Position numbers and translations under genes: made by a program. The notes beneath the pieces were generated by a model. It was given only the letters and a program-made list of their open reading frames with translations, searched no databases and was not told the origin of the DNA. From Leptolyngbya sp. SIO1E4 (GTDB lineage: Bacteria > Cyanobacteriota > Cyanobacteriia > Phormidesmidales > Phormidesmidaceae): a stretch of 64,000 nucleotides of DNA. Positions 25,044 through 33,269 of this stretch are shown here, in pieces (position 1 is the first letter of the stretch; every line of letters starts with the position of its first letter). The DNA lies in assembly GCA_010672825.2 (NCBI GenBank), contig JAAHFU020000003.1, positions 930,001 through 994,000 of the forward strand. The letters are read 5' to 3'.

Positions 25044-26459
25044 TTACTCAACCGCAGGGACAGTTGTGTCCTCCGCAGCTGCGGATGTTTCCTGACCTTT
25101 CAATGCTACCTGCAACAGCGGGGGGGCTAAGAACGTGGTCAAAATCACCATCACGATAATGGCTGCCTCCAGAGGCTTATCCAAGACACCGCTGGCTGAC
25201 CCAATGCCCGCGAACACCAGACCCACTTCCCCTCGGGGAATCATCCCGAAGCCGATCGCCAGGCGATTGATACCAGGCTTTCCAAAGACGGCCCAGCCGG
25301 TAACCACTTTCCCGACGATGGCCACCACAATCAAGAAGCTAGCAATAATCAGCCCAGCTCGATTGTCAGCTACCGCTGGATTCAAGACACCCAAATCAGC
25401 CTTCGCACCAACGGTGACAAAGAAAATAGGCACCAGAATATCGGCAATAGGCATCACCTGCTGATCCAGTTCTTTGCGCTTGTCGGTTTCATCCAGCACC
25501 AAGCCAGCCGCAAAGGCTCCCAAAATCGCTTCCAGATGAATGATATTGGCCAAGAATGCCATGGCCAAGGCAAAGGTAAACGCAGGAATCAACAAGGCTC
25601 CCCGAGTTTGCAACTTATCTGCGATCGCGACAAAACTTTTGTTAAAAAACTTACCCAGCAGAATCGCACCCAACAGAAAACCACTGGCGCTGATAATCAG
25701 GTAAACCACGTTGAGCAAATCAACTTCGCCAGTTTTAGCGAGACTAGCCACAACAGCCAGAACAATGATGCCCAGCACGTCATCAATAACGGCAGCCCCA
25801 ACAATAATCTGGCCTTCCGTTGATTTCAGGTGCCCCAGTTCTGAGAGCACCTTTGAGGTAATCCCAATACTTGTCGCCGTGAGCGCAGCCCCAGCAAACA
25901 CCGCAGGAATCACCGGGACATGGAACAGCATGACCAGCCCTACCGTCCCTAAAATAAAGGGAGCAGCTACCCCAACCACAGCAACCAGGGCCGCTTGAGA
26001 CCCCACTTTACTCAGCTCTCGTAAATCAGATTCCAACCCGATTTCAAACAGCAGCACAATTACCCCTAGCTCAGCCAAAACCGAGATCACCTCGCTTTGG
26101 CTTTGAAAGATATGGGTAACGGCCTCTGCATCTAGATCACCGAGCCCTTGCAACACCGTCATGATGACGGAATCAGCGGCAGTTGCTCCCGCCTCAGGAA
26201 ACACCAACAGGTGAAGGGCCGAAACGCCCACCACGACACCCCCGACTAACTCACCTAAAACAGGCGGTAAATCAAGGCGTTTGGAAAGTTCGCCCCCGAG
26301 CTTACTCATGATGTAAACAACAACTAGTGTCAGCAAAACACCAGCCATCACAAAGGAGCCATAGTTCGCCTCTGGCGTCGTGGCCAAAACAGGTGATAGA
26401 GAGGGCCACCCATCAACCCAGGTTGATGGTGGGAGGCTAGAAATCAGGTTTGGTAGCAT
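25044..26459 (-). CDS. nhaS3: NhaS3-type cation/proton antiporter (CPA2)
   Basis: A 471-residue membrane antiporter of the Na+/H+ exchanger/KefB (CPA2) class with about 12 helices. Visible motifs are LPPVLGELVGGVVVGVSAL in the first third, ELGVIVLLFEIGLESDL (about 131-147), the paired acidic ion-binding motif in AAVIDDVLGIIVLA, and GFGMIPRGEVGLVFAGIG near 410. The sequence is very close to what I remember of Synechocystis NhaS3, a thylakoid Na+/H+ antiporter. It lies between bicA and the Mrp operon on the same strand, so it fits Na+ recycling after Na+-dependent bicarbonate uptake. Confidence 0.88.
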   Translation of the reverse strand: MLPNLISSLPPSTWVDGWPSLSPVLATTPEANYGSFVMAGVLLTLVVVYIMSKLGGELSKRLDLPPVLGELVGGVVVGVSALHLLVFPEAGATAADSVIMTVLQGLGDLDAEAVTHIFQSQSEVISVLAELGVIVLLFEIGLESDLRELSKVGSQAALVAVVGVAAPFILGTVGLVMLFHVPVIPAVFAGAALTATSIGITSKVLSELGHLKSTEGQIIVGAAVIDDVLGIIVLAVVASLAKTGEVDLLNVVYLIISASGFLLGAILLGKFFNKSFVAIADKLQTRGALLIPAFTFALAMAFLANIIHLEAILGAFAAGLVLDETDKRKELDQQVMPIADILVPIFFVTVGAKADLGVLNPAVADNRAGLIIASFLIVVAIVGKVVTGWAVFGKPGINRLAIGFGMIPRGEVGLVFAGIGSASGVLDKPLEAAIIVMVILTTFLAPPLLQVALKGQETSAAAEDTTVPAVE

Positions 26460-26839
26460 AATCGACTGTCCTAAATGCGTAGATAGTCAGCGGGCTGGGG
26501 CTGGCAACAGGCTCACTCGCCCCCAAAGGGGCAGCTTGCCCAGGTCCCTGAACCAGGCAAATCTGCTTCAGGGATGCCAAAGAAAATCCGCAAAGGTGAT
26601 TTAGAGTCTGTACTCGGGGTATCCCATAACCAGATCCCAAAAAGATGGGCCGGTATCAGGCTTTTATCCATCGGGATACACCGTTGCGGCCCTTGAGCGA
26701 GGACACTTAAGAAGCCAGCACTGTAAATGACTCAGGCATAGACCTCATCAATGGGTTCCAGATACTTGCCCAGGGTGGCAAAGACAAAGGCAACAACCAA
26801 CAACAGGAGTCATGTCATCATTCTTTCCCGCCGGTAACG
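26460..26839. other. bicA-nhaS3 intergenic region
   Basis: 380 bp. Apart from the possible broken small peptide at 26732-26813 I see no gene and no strong terminator, so read-through from bicA into nhaS3 is possible, as is a separate nhaS3 promoter. Confidence 0.4.
26732..26813 (-). pseudogene. Possible frameshifted small membrane peptide between bicA and nhaS3
   Basis: 27 nt after the bicA stop, the minus strand reads ATGACTCC and then, one frame off, a stretch ending LVVAFVFATLGKYLEPID-EVYA with a stop at 26732. The hydrophobic segment looks like real protein, but the only ATG (26813) is out of frame with it and an in-frame stop lies just upstream. It may be a small TM gene with a one-base lesion or sequencing error, use a TTG/CTG start, or be chance. 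Confidence 0.3.
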
Positions 26840-28531
26840 TTAAACAACAGATGAGGCACCGACATTTGCAGCTTGGTCAACCATCTGGGGTGAGAGGGTA
26901 GAGACCGCAGACCTCAAGGCTTCAGCCCGATCCATAAACAGGTGATTGGGCGGCACCAACCCGAAGACTTTCAGCTTGGTCAGACGACGCTTAGTCTGTC
27001 CGGCAGCGCCCACAATAAAGACCTGACGACCTTTCTCAACCGCTTCCTCAATGGCATTTTCCAGGGTCAAAGAGGCTGTCACACCCAGATGGGGAACTTC
27101 ACCCAGGTCAAAGACAATGGCATCACAGTCTCCAATGGCATTGTGCTCACGGGCGATCGCCTTAGCGACCCCAAAAATCATAGGCCCGCTCAATTGGAAC
27201 AGGAGCACACGACCATTCGCCTCATCAAGCCAGCGTTTTTCCTCAGAATTCAGCAGGATGGCATCGTCAGCATCGGTAATTGTCTGCACAGACTGCGATT
27301 GCAAATTGCTCATGCGTTCGATGGTCAAAATATTGGCCACGAAAACGCCAATCCCCACCGCTGCAATCAGGTCAACCAGCACCGTTAGCAGAATCACCCC
27401 ATACATAATCAGGGCACCTTTGATAGAAACCTGGTGCGCCCGCTTCAAGAAACCCCAGTCAATAATGTCAATACCAACCTTGAGGGCAATCCCCGCCAAA
27501 ACCGCTAGGGGAATCGTCGCCGCTAAATTCGCCGCCCCTAAAATCACAACCAACAAGACACCCGCCCGGGTCAAGCCCGAGAGAGCTGAGCGACCCCCAG
27601 TTTGGATGTTGACCACCGTACCCATGGTGGCACCCGCTCCAGCAATCCCCCCAAACAAACCAGACATCAAGTTGCCCAAGCCTTGCCCAATCAACTCTTT
27701 GTTGGAGTCATGCTCGGTACGGGTCAAACTATCCGCAACCAGAGACGTTAACAACGCGTCAATACAGCCCAACATGCCTAATACAGCCGCATCGACAAAC
27801 ATGAGCCGCAGCTGATCGGCGCTAAAAGTGGGCATTTGCAGCGCCGGAAAGCCAGCGGGAATTTCCCCAATCCGACGAATATCGATCCCTGGGAACAGGA
27901 TGAGTGACAACACTGTACCGGCAATGAGGGCAACCAACTGCGGCGGCACAATCCGCTTCAGCTTGGAGGGCATGAACCAGATGATAGCCACCGTAATGAC
28001 GGCTAAAGCTGTTTCTGCTGGCTGAATGTTGGTCAGCAGATCAGGTATCGACTGCAACGTTCCAACAACCCCTCCCGGAGGACTGGCCTGGCCCAGGAAA
28101 GGCGCCAGCTGCAAAATCACCAGGATGATGCCGATACCGGACATAAAGCCCGAAATCACGGTATAGGGCATCATCGTGACGTATTTACCCAGTCGCAAGG
28201 CTCCAAAAATAATTTGGAAAACCCCAGCCATCATCACAACAGTGAAGGCCATGGCTAAGCCATTTTCAGGATCAGCCGCAGTTAAGTTCGCAATCACAGC
28301 CGTCATGACCACGGTCATGGGGCCAGTGGGCTCAGAAATCAGGGTGGGAGTTCCCCCAAATAAGGCCGCGAAAAAACCGACTAAAACAGCGCCCCAGAGA
28401 CCCGCAATGGCACCGGCACCGGAAGCAACACCGAAGGCCAGAGCCATCGGCAACGCGATGATGGCAGCGGTAACACCTCCGAAGATGTCACCGCGTAAAT
28501 TTCGAAAATGAATCTTGTTGGTAAGTTGCAT
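26840..28531 (-). CDS. bicA: BicA Na+-dependent bicarbonate transporter (SulP family)
   Basis: A 563-residue SulP transporter very similar along its length to the BicA sequence I remember. It starts MQLTNKIHFRNLRGDIFGG, then has TPTLISEPTGPMTVVMTAVI (about 62-81), and the substrate-site helices with GCIDALLTSLVADSLTRTEH (about 253-272). A cytoplasmic STAS domain covers about 430-540 (LFQLSGPMIFGVAKAIAREH). It imports HCO3- together with Na+ at the plasma membrane for the CO2-concentrating mechanism. It lies upstream of nhaS3 and the Mrp operon on the same strand, with 380 bp before nhaS3. Confidence 0.96.
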   Translation of the reverse strand: MQLTNKIHFRNLRGDIFGGVTAAIIALPMALAFGVASGAGAIAGLWGAVLVGFFAALFGGTPTLISEPTGPMTVVMTAVIANLTAADPENGLAMAFTVVMMAGVFQIIFGALRLGKYVTMMPYTVISGFMSGIGIILVILQLAPFLGQASPPGGVVGTLQSIPDLLTNIQPAETALAVITVAIIWFMPSKLKRIVPPQLVALIAGTVLSLILFPGIDIRRIGEIPAGFPALQMPTFSADQLRLMFVDAAVLGMLGCIDALLTSLVADSLTRTEHDSNKELIGQGLGNLMSGLFGGIAGAGATMGTVVNIQTGGRSALSGLTRAGVLLVVILGAANLAATIPLAVLAGIALKVGIDIIDWGFLKRAHQVSIKGALIMYGVILLTVLVDLIAAVGIGVFVANILTIERMSNLQSQSVQTITDADDAILLNSEEKRWLDEANGRVLLFQLSGPMIFGVAKAIAREHNAIGDCDAIVFDLGEVPHLGVTASLTLENAIEEAVEKGRQVFIVGAAGQTKRRLTKLKVFGLVPPNHLFMDRAEALRSAVSTLSPQMVDQAANVGASSVV

Positions 28532-29070
28532 TGACTAGACCACCTAACGGAATGAACTGGGCTAAGACCTGACGAACGCAAGAACAAGCTGACACCAGCA
28601 CGCTGCCCCTTGCCAGAGCATCGATGGATGTAAAGCAAGCACTTATCGGCGGGATCACAGAAAACCTGCTAAATCAGCCCAAAAACGTAAACACCTGTCT
28701 CATAGATTAAAGTCTATCAGAAAATCAAAATTCATTAGTTAAAATCTAAACACAAAAAGGACAGCGCAAAATATACGCGATTTGATTATTTGTGATAGAA
28801 AACAAAAGTCAGGCTTATCATTCGCTGTGCTGGCAGCAGCTATTCTTATGGCTGCGTTCCTCTCACCACTATTTATCAGCGTGATGGAGCAACCCGAGCA
28901 GGGGAACTGTGAGTTCATAAAACGCAAAGGATTCTCAAGCACCTGAAACCAGAAGCCCTTGCCAGCTAAAAGACAGAGCCGATGTTCTTTTTCTTGAATA
29001 GTACAAATAAACTATTTCAGGTATGCTGTCGATATTCCGATGTCATCCCATCTCTCGTTAGGAGGTTGCC
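28532..29070. other. Divergent upstream region of bicA and the glyoxalase-like gene
   Basis: 539 bp, AT-rich in the middle (28680-28760). No gene supported. It contains the AATAGTACAAATAAACTATT element at 28994-29020 and GGAGG at 29061-29065 before the ATG at 29071. The bicA promoter must lie in the left part. Confidence 0.45.
28994..29020 (+). repeat. Dyad element, copy 1 (AATAGT...ACTATT)
   Basis: Contains TGAATAGTACAAATAAACTA followed by TTTCAG. The same element occurs in inverted orientation at 34835-34862. The two copies bracket the 5.8-kb block from the glyoxalase-like gene to the small gene upstream of moeA. Confidence 0.6.
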
Positions 29071-29448
29071 ATGAACCCGTTTGAACAGCAGGGTGCGTTT
29101 AGCTGGTGTGAGCTGATTACGCCTGATGTCGCTGCTGCTCAAGAGTTTTACGGTTCACTGTTTGGGTGGACGCTCAAAGAAGGGCCAGTCCCCGGGGTGC
29201 CTTATACAGTAATTGAGGCGGCGGGAAAGCAGATTGGGGGGATGGCACCACCGCCTCCGAGTCAGCCCAATATGCCCCCGATGTGGGGAATCTATATCAC
29301 TGTGAATGATGTCGATGCGATCGCGGAAAAGGCGAAGTCTTTGGGGGGTGAGGTCTTATTGCCTCCGATGCAAATTGAATCAGTAGGGCGTCTCTCACTG
29401 ATTAAAGACCCTCAAGGGGCCACTTTCTGCGCGATTCAATATCGCTAG
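29071..29448 (+). CDS. VOC/glyoxalase-like protein (125 aa)
   Basis: A single VOC-superfamily domain. It opens FSWCELITPDVAAAQEFYGS, then LFGWTLKEGPVPGVPYTVIE, a Pro-rich loop with Met, GIYITVNDVDAIAEKAKSLG, and a final DPQGATFCAIQY strand. These are the usual two beta-alpha-beta-beta-beta units. Proteins of this length occur as stand-alone members with unknown substrate (often annotated as glyoxalase or hydroxylase-like). GGAGG lies 6 nt before the ATG. Confidence 0.9.
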   Translation: MNPFEQQGAFSWCELITPDVAAAQEFYGSLFGWTLKEGPVPGVPYTVIEAAGKQIGGMAPPPPSQPNMPPMWGIYITVNDVDAIAEKAKSLGGEVLLPPMQIESVGRLSLIKDPQGATFCAIQYR

Positions 29449-29589
29449 CGATAACGGGCGATCGCGTTTGTACTTGTTGGGTGCGTTGTCGATTAATTCA
29501 AGCCTTGGGCTGTTCTCAATCATCATTGGGGCAGCCCTTCAATTGTGATCAGGCAACTGAAATCCCTTTGTAGCTGATATACTCTCTCC

Positions 29590-29735
29590 ATCGGTTCTAG
29601 TGGAGAGCAGCCACTAGAGGTAACGGGGAAAGTCCGGTGTGAATCCGGCGCTGTCCCGCAGCTGTGAAGGGGGTTTCAACGCCTCTCAGTCAGAATGCCC
29701 GCCGGTGAATCGTTCATGTTCTACGACATCTGCGA
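29590..29735 (+). promoter_or_regulatory. Cobalamin (B12) riboswitch
   Basis: Conserved blocks appear in order: GGTAACGGGGAAAGTCCGGTGTGAATCCGG with the paired CCGG arms, GCGCTGTCCCGCAGCTGTGAAG, and the B12 box TCAGAATGCCCGCC (29692-29705). This is the adenosyl/methyl-cobalamin aptamer. Downstream, CATCTG/CAGATG (29727-29745) can form a small hairpin, with a T7 run about 10 nt later at 29756. The only large gene on this strand downstream is metE, 0.9 kb away. Repressing a B12-independent methionine synthase when B12 is present is a known use of this riboswitch. Confidence 0.93.
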
Positions 29736-29841
29736 GGTACAGATGATGACTCAATATTTTTTTGATTGCGGTCTTTTGACTGTGATTCGTTTCCTTTATA
29801 TCGATGACGTTCCTGGTCCATTGCGCTACGCGGGTGCTTAA
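29716..29841 (+). CDS. Short ORF directly after the riboswitch (41 aa)
   Basis: ATG at 29716 lies at the end of the aptamer, with a second ATG pair at 29743/29746 inside. The product (MFYDICEVQMM... then a hydrophobic run ending in PGPLRYAGA) is not recognised. It may be an upstream ORF in the metE leader or chance. Its position at the riboswitch exit is the only support. Confidence 0.25.
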   Translation: MFYDICEVQMMTQYFFDCGLLTVIRFLYIDDVPGPLRYAGA

Positions 29842-30626
29842 TTAGCGGGCTAGGAAAGGCATCTTACAGGCTTTGCTTAGCAGGGCTGCTTCGGTTAGGG
29901 AGTAGCGTTGGCTGCATGTGAAATCCCCACGGAATCCACTGTACGGGGATTCGACAATTCAGAACTCGGCACCCAAAACTCGGCACTCAAAGCTGAGAGC
30001 TGGGATAAACCGTTCTCTGGTCAAGCGTTGCCTTCATCTTCCTGCCTACTGCTACGCAGAAGCAAGCTACATCGTTCTGCCTTTTGCGATACCCCCTTTT
30101 TGGGAAACAGAGAACTTGGGCAAGCATAAGTGCCATGGGGCACGGTTAATTTCTGGAGTCAAAAATTACTGGACGCCACTCAGGGCAGAGCTACTCGAGT
30201 CTCTAAGTGTCTCAGAAAACCTCATCAAAGAATGAGCCCAATTCCTAAATTGTTCAGGAATTTGCGGGTTAGTAACCCGCCGGGACATAGGTTGGGCTTT
30301 GTCAAACCTATGCAGACAGAATCTTCCATGAATGGAATTGATTTAACTGCAAACCCTTTGGCATCCGCCAAGTAAATTGTGTCAATCAATTCGACGGGTA
30401 TTTGAACCTCTTGCACGAATAAAATGAGGCCCCCCCCTGTCTGCCAATTTTGGGAGAGGCCGCGTATCAACAGTTAAAAGAAGATACGCAGAAAGTGTCT
30501 AGAAGCCTCCCAATTTCAGGATTGAGGCAAGAGGTCTTTTCAATCGTTTAACGAACGTTTAATTCAGTGGAATCTTTGGATTCCACCTCACTTCATGACC
30601 CTTCAAACCAATAGGAAACCTCTCAG
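29842..30626 (+). other. Long leader/intergenic region between riboswitch and metE
   Basis: About 0.8 kb with no convincing gene. It contains AACTCGGCACC/AACTCGGCACT tandem units (29961-29988), a short TCTGCCTTTTGCGATA piece of the dispersed repeat, hairpins GCGGGTTA-G-TAACCCGC near 30264-30280 and CATAGGTT/AACCTATG near 30288-30314, and GTGGAATC-TTTG-GATTCCAC (30567-30586), 40 nt before the metE ATG. It looks like an expanded leader or inserted repeat DNA. Confidence 0.5.
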
Positions 30627-32876
30627 ATGACTATTCAAACCACGACCCTGGGCTATGCCCGCATGGGAAAACGCCGCGAAGTCAAGAAAGCGCTTGAAGC
30701 CTTTTGGAACGGCACTTTAGAGGCTGATGCCCTGCTGACAACAGTGCACGACATCGAAACCCACGGGTGGAAAACCCAGTTAGATGCGGGCCTCGATCGC
30801 GTCGCGGTGGATGACCAAACCCTCTACGATCAGGTGCTGGATTGGGCCGTCCGTTTGGGGTTGATTCCCCCTCGGTTCCAGGGTTTGACCGGGCTCGATC
30901 GCTACTTTGCCATGGCTCGGGGGAAGGACGGCATTCCGGCCCTAGAGATGACCAAATGGTTTGACACTAACTATCACTACCTGGTACCAGAAATTGCGGC
31001 GGATGCCAGTCCCCAAGAAAACTTCAGCGATTTCCTAGAAACCGTTAAGCGATCGCAAGTCTGGCTGGCAAACCGGGCAACGCCTGTGGTGCTAAGCCCA
31101 GTGACGCTGCTGAGCTTGAGTCGGCGCTCTGGAGAGTTCACCACAGACCTGGCCAAGCTATTGCCCCTATATAGGGCGCTGCTGGAGCAGCTTAAAACCC
31201 TGGGCATCAGCGAAGTGCAGATTCATGATCCGATTCTGGTGACAAGCAGCGCGGGCAGTCTACAAAATGCAGTGGAGCAGACTTACGAGCAATTAGCCGC
31301 TGTGGGAATACCGATTCACCTGGTCACCTATTTTGATGACCTGGGAGACAGCTATCGCTGGATAACACAGTTACCGGTGACCGGCATCAGCTTGGACTTT
31401 ACGCGGGGTCAGAATCTGGAGTGGGCAAAAACCCATGGCTTCCCAGCAGAGAAGATCCTGGGGGCTGGCGTGGTGGATGGGCGCAACGTGTGGCAAAGCC
31501 ACCCAGAGGCAGCGCTGACGATGCTACAAGCGCTGCGGGAAATTGCCCCTAATCTACGGGTGCAGCCCTCGGCCTCCCTACAATTTGTGCCCCATGACGC
31601 AACACTAGAAACCCAGCTGCCCGCACCCCTGCGCCAGGTTCTCAGCTTCGCCGAGCAAAAGCTAGCGGAAGTGGTTTTTCTGGCACGGACTTTGAACGGG
31701 GAAGACACCACAGCGCAGCAAGCCCAAATCCAGCACCACTGGCAGGTGTTTGAGCACTTTAATCCGCCCAACCTGGCGGTACAGGGGGCCTTGAAAAAGC
31801 TAACTGTTGAGGACTTTCAGCGATCGCTCTCCCATTCTCTACGCCTAGGCCAGCAGGTAAAGCTGCCCCCCCTGCCCACCACCACAATTGGGTCCTTCCC
31901 TCAAACCCAGGCCGTGCGAAAACTGCGGGTGCAGCATAAACAGGGCAAACTGTCCGAAGCGGAGTATCAGACCGCCATTGACGCACAGATTGCAGCGTGC
32001 ATCAAAATCCAAGAAGAGATTGGGCTGGATGTGCTGGTGCATGGGGAATTTGAGCGCACCGACATGGTGGAATACTTTGGTCAGCAGCTAGCAGGCTTTG
32101 CCTTCACCGTTCATGGGTGGGTGCAAAGCTATGGGAGTCGCTGTGTGCGGCCACCCATCATCTACGGTGATGTGTCTCGCCCTCACCCCATGACTGTGCG
32201 CGAGTTTCAGGTGGCGCAGTCCCTCACTCAAAAGCCTGTGAAAGGGATGCTCACCGCTCCTATTACCATTCTCAATTGGTCATTTCCCCGTGCCGATATT
32301 CCCCGGCGAGAACAGGCGTTTCAAATTGCCCTTGCGCTGCGGCAGGAAATTGCTGATCTAGAAGCGGCAGGGGCGCAGATTATCCAGGTGGATGAACCCG
32401 CATTGCGAGAAGGGTTGCCCCTTAAGGTGCAGCGCTGGAATGAATACCTGTCTTGGGCGGTGGATGCGTTTCGCCTGGCCACGGCGATCGCCCAACCCCG
32501 GACACAGATTCACACCCATATGTGCTACTGCGAGTTTGGTGACATTATTCACGACATTGAGCGCCTAGATGCAGATGTGATCTCCATTGAAAACAGCCGC
32601 AGCAATAATCGCACGTTGCAAGAAGTGACGGCAGCGGGCTATTCCCATCAAATCGGCAATGGGGTTTATGACATCCACAGCCCGGTCGTGCCCAGCACAG
32701 AACAATTGGTACAGCAGTTAACAGCAGGCATTGCTCAGCTCCCAGCCCAACAAATCTGGGTAAATCCAGACTGTGGGCTGAAAACGCGCCGCTGGGAAGA
32801 AGTGGTTCCAGCGCTGAAAAACATGGTGGAAGCAGCACGACAACTGCGGGAGGAAAACCATGCGACCGCAAGATAG
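30627..32876 (+). CDS. metE: Cobalamin-independent methionine synthase
   Basis: 749 residues, normal MetE length. It transfers the methyl group of 5-methyltetrahydropteroyl-triglutamate to homocysteine to make methionine, in the cytoplasm, without B12. The N-terminal half begins TLGYARMGKRREVKKALEAF. The catalytic C-terminal half begins near LPTTTIGSFPQT. Zinc ligands are all visible: His631 and Cys633 (THMC), Glu655 (SIENSRS) and Cys716 (NPDCGLKTR). EFERTDMVEYFG is the homocysteine-site motif. It lies downstream of a cobalamin riboswitch on the same strand. Confidence 0.96.
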   Translation: MTIQTTTLGYARMGKRREVKKALEAFWNGTLEADALLTTVHDIETHGWKTQLDAGLDRVAVDDQTLYDQVLDWAVRLGLIPPRFQGLTGLDRYFAMARGKDGIPALEMTKWFDTNYHYLVPEIAADASPQENFSDFLETVKRSQVWLANRATPVVLSPVTLLSLSRRSGEFTTDLAKLLPLYRALLEQLKTLGISEVQIHDPILVTSSAGSLQNAVEQTYEQLAAVGIPIHLVTYFDDLGDSYRWITQLPVTGISLDFTRGQNLEWAKTHGFPAEKILGAGVVDGRNVWQSHPEAALTMLQALREIAPNLRVQPSASLQFVPHDATLETQLPAPLRQVLSFAEQKLAEVVFLARTLNGEDTTAQQAQIQHHWQVFEHFNPPNLAVQGALKKLTVEDFQRSLSHSLRLGQQVKLPPLPTTTIGSFPQTQAVRKLRVQHKQGKLSEAEYQTAIDAQIAACIKIQEEIGLDVLVHGEFERTDMVEYFGQQLAGFAFTVHGWVQSYGSRCVRPPIIYGDVSRPHPMTVREFQVAQSLTQKPVKGMLTAPITILNWSFPRADIPRREQAFQIALALRQEIADLEAAGAQIIQVDEPALREGLPLKVQRWNEYLSWAVDAFRLATAIAQPRTQIHTHMCYCEFGDIIHDIERLDADVISIENSRSNNRTLQEVTAAGYSHQIGNGVYDIHSPVVPSTEQLVQQLTAGIAQLPAQQIWVNPDCGLKTRRWEEVVPALKNMVEAARQLREENHATAR

Positions 32877-33269
32877 CCGCCATTGGCACGGAAGCGATCT
32901 TTTTGCTGGAATCATGCCAGCAGGTCACCTTTTTCTACCTGAAAAATCTACCCATTGCGCCCCCTCAATGCTACGAGCAGGTTTGCAAAGTGTGGGCAGA
33001 ATTTCAACCCGCTGTTTGTCGATTGCCGGAGAACAACCTGCGGCAATCATAACTATCGCTACCGGCTCTCAATCACTCAATCAAAACCCATGCTCAAATA
33101 TTATCTGCACCGCCGTGGAAAAATTCCCACATCGATTCATCCATTCGTCAAACAAGCTTCTCCCTGTCAGACACCCCCTTCTGCCCACTCCCGTCCTGCG
33201 GGAATCGTCAATCGCCTTCGCAAATTCTTATTGCGTGGTTTGCGATCGCGCGACATCGTTTAGCAGCCA
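32877..33269. other. metE-moeA convergent region with protein-like fragments
   Basis: A frame starting ATG 32860 has a good GGAGG ribosome-binding site inside the metE end but gives an unconvincing product. Another frame from about 32871 to 33042 reads like real protein (AIGTEAIFLLESCQQ, then FFYLKNLPIAPPQCYEQVC) but has no start codon. A third frame continues from 32955 to 33263. This pattern suggests a small gene broken by frameshifts, or overlapping chance frames. Confidence 0.35.
32955..33263 (+). CDS. Doubtful ORF with a Cys/His motif (102 aa)
   Basis: A TTG-start frame containing KCGQNFNPLFVDC followed by CGNHNYRYRLS, a possible Cys-rich zinc-ribbon-like piece, then a basic C-terminal half. 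No clear ribosome-binding site. It may be the distal part of a frameshifted gene that starts near 32860. I do not recognise the family. Confidence 0.25.
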   Translation: MRPLNATSRFAKCGQNFNPLFVDCRRTTCGNHNYRYRLSITQSKPMLKYYLHRRGKIPTSIHPFVKQASPCQTPPSAHSRPAGIVNRLRKFLLRGLRSRDIV

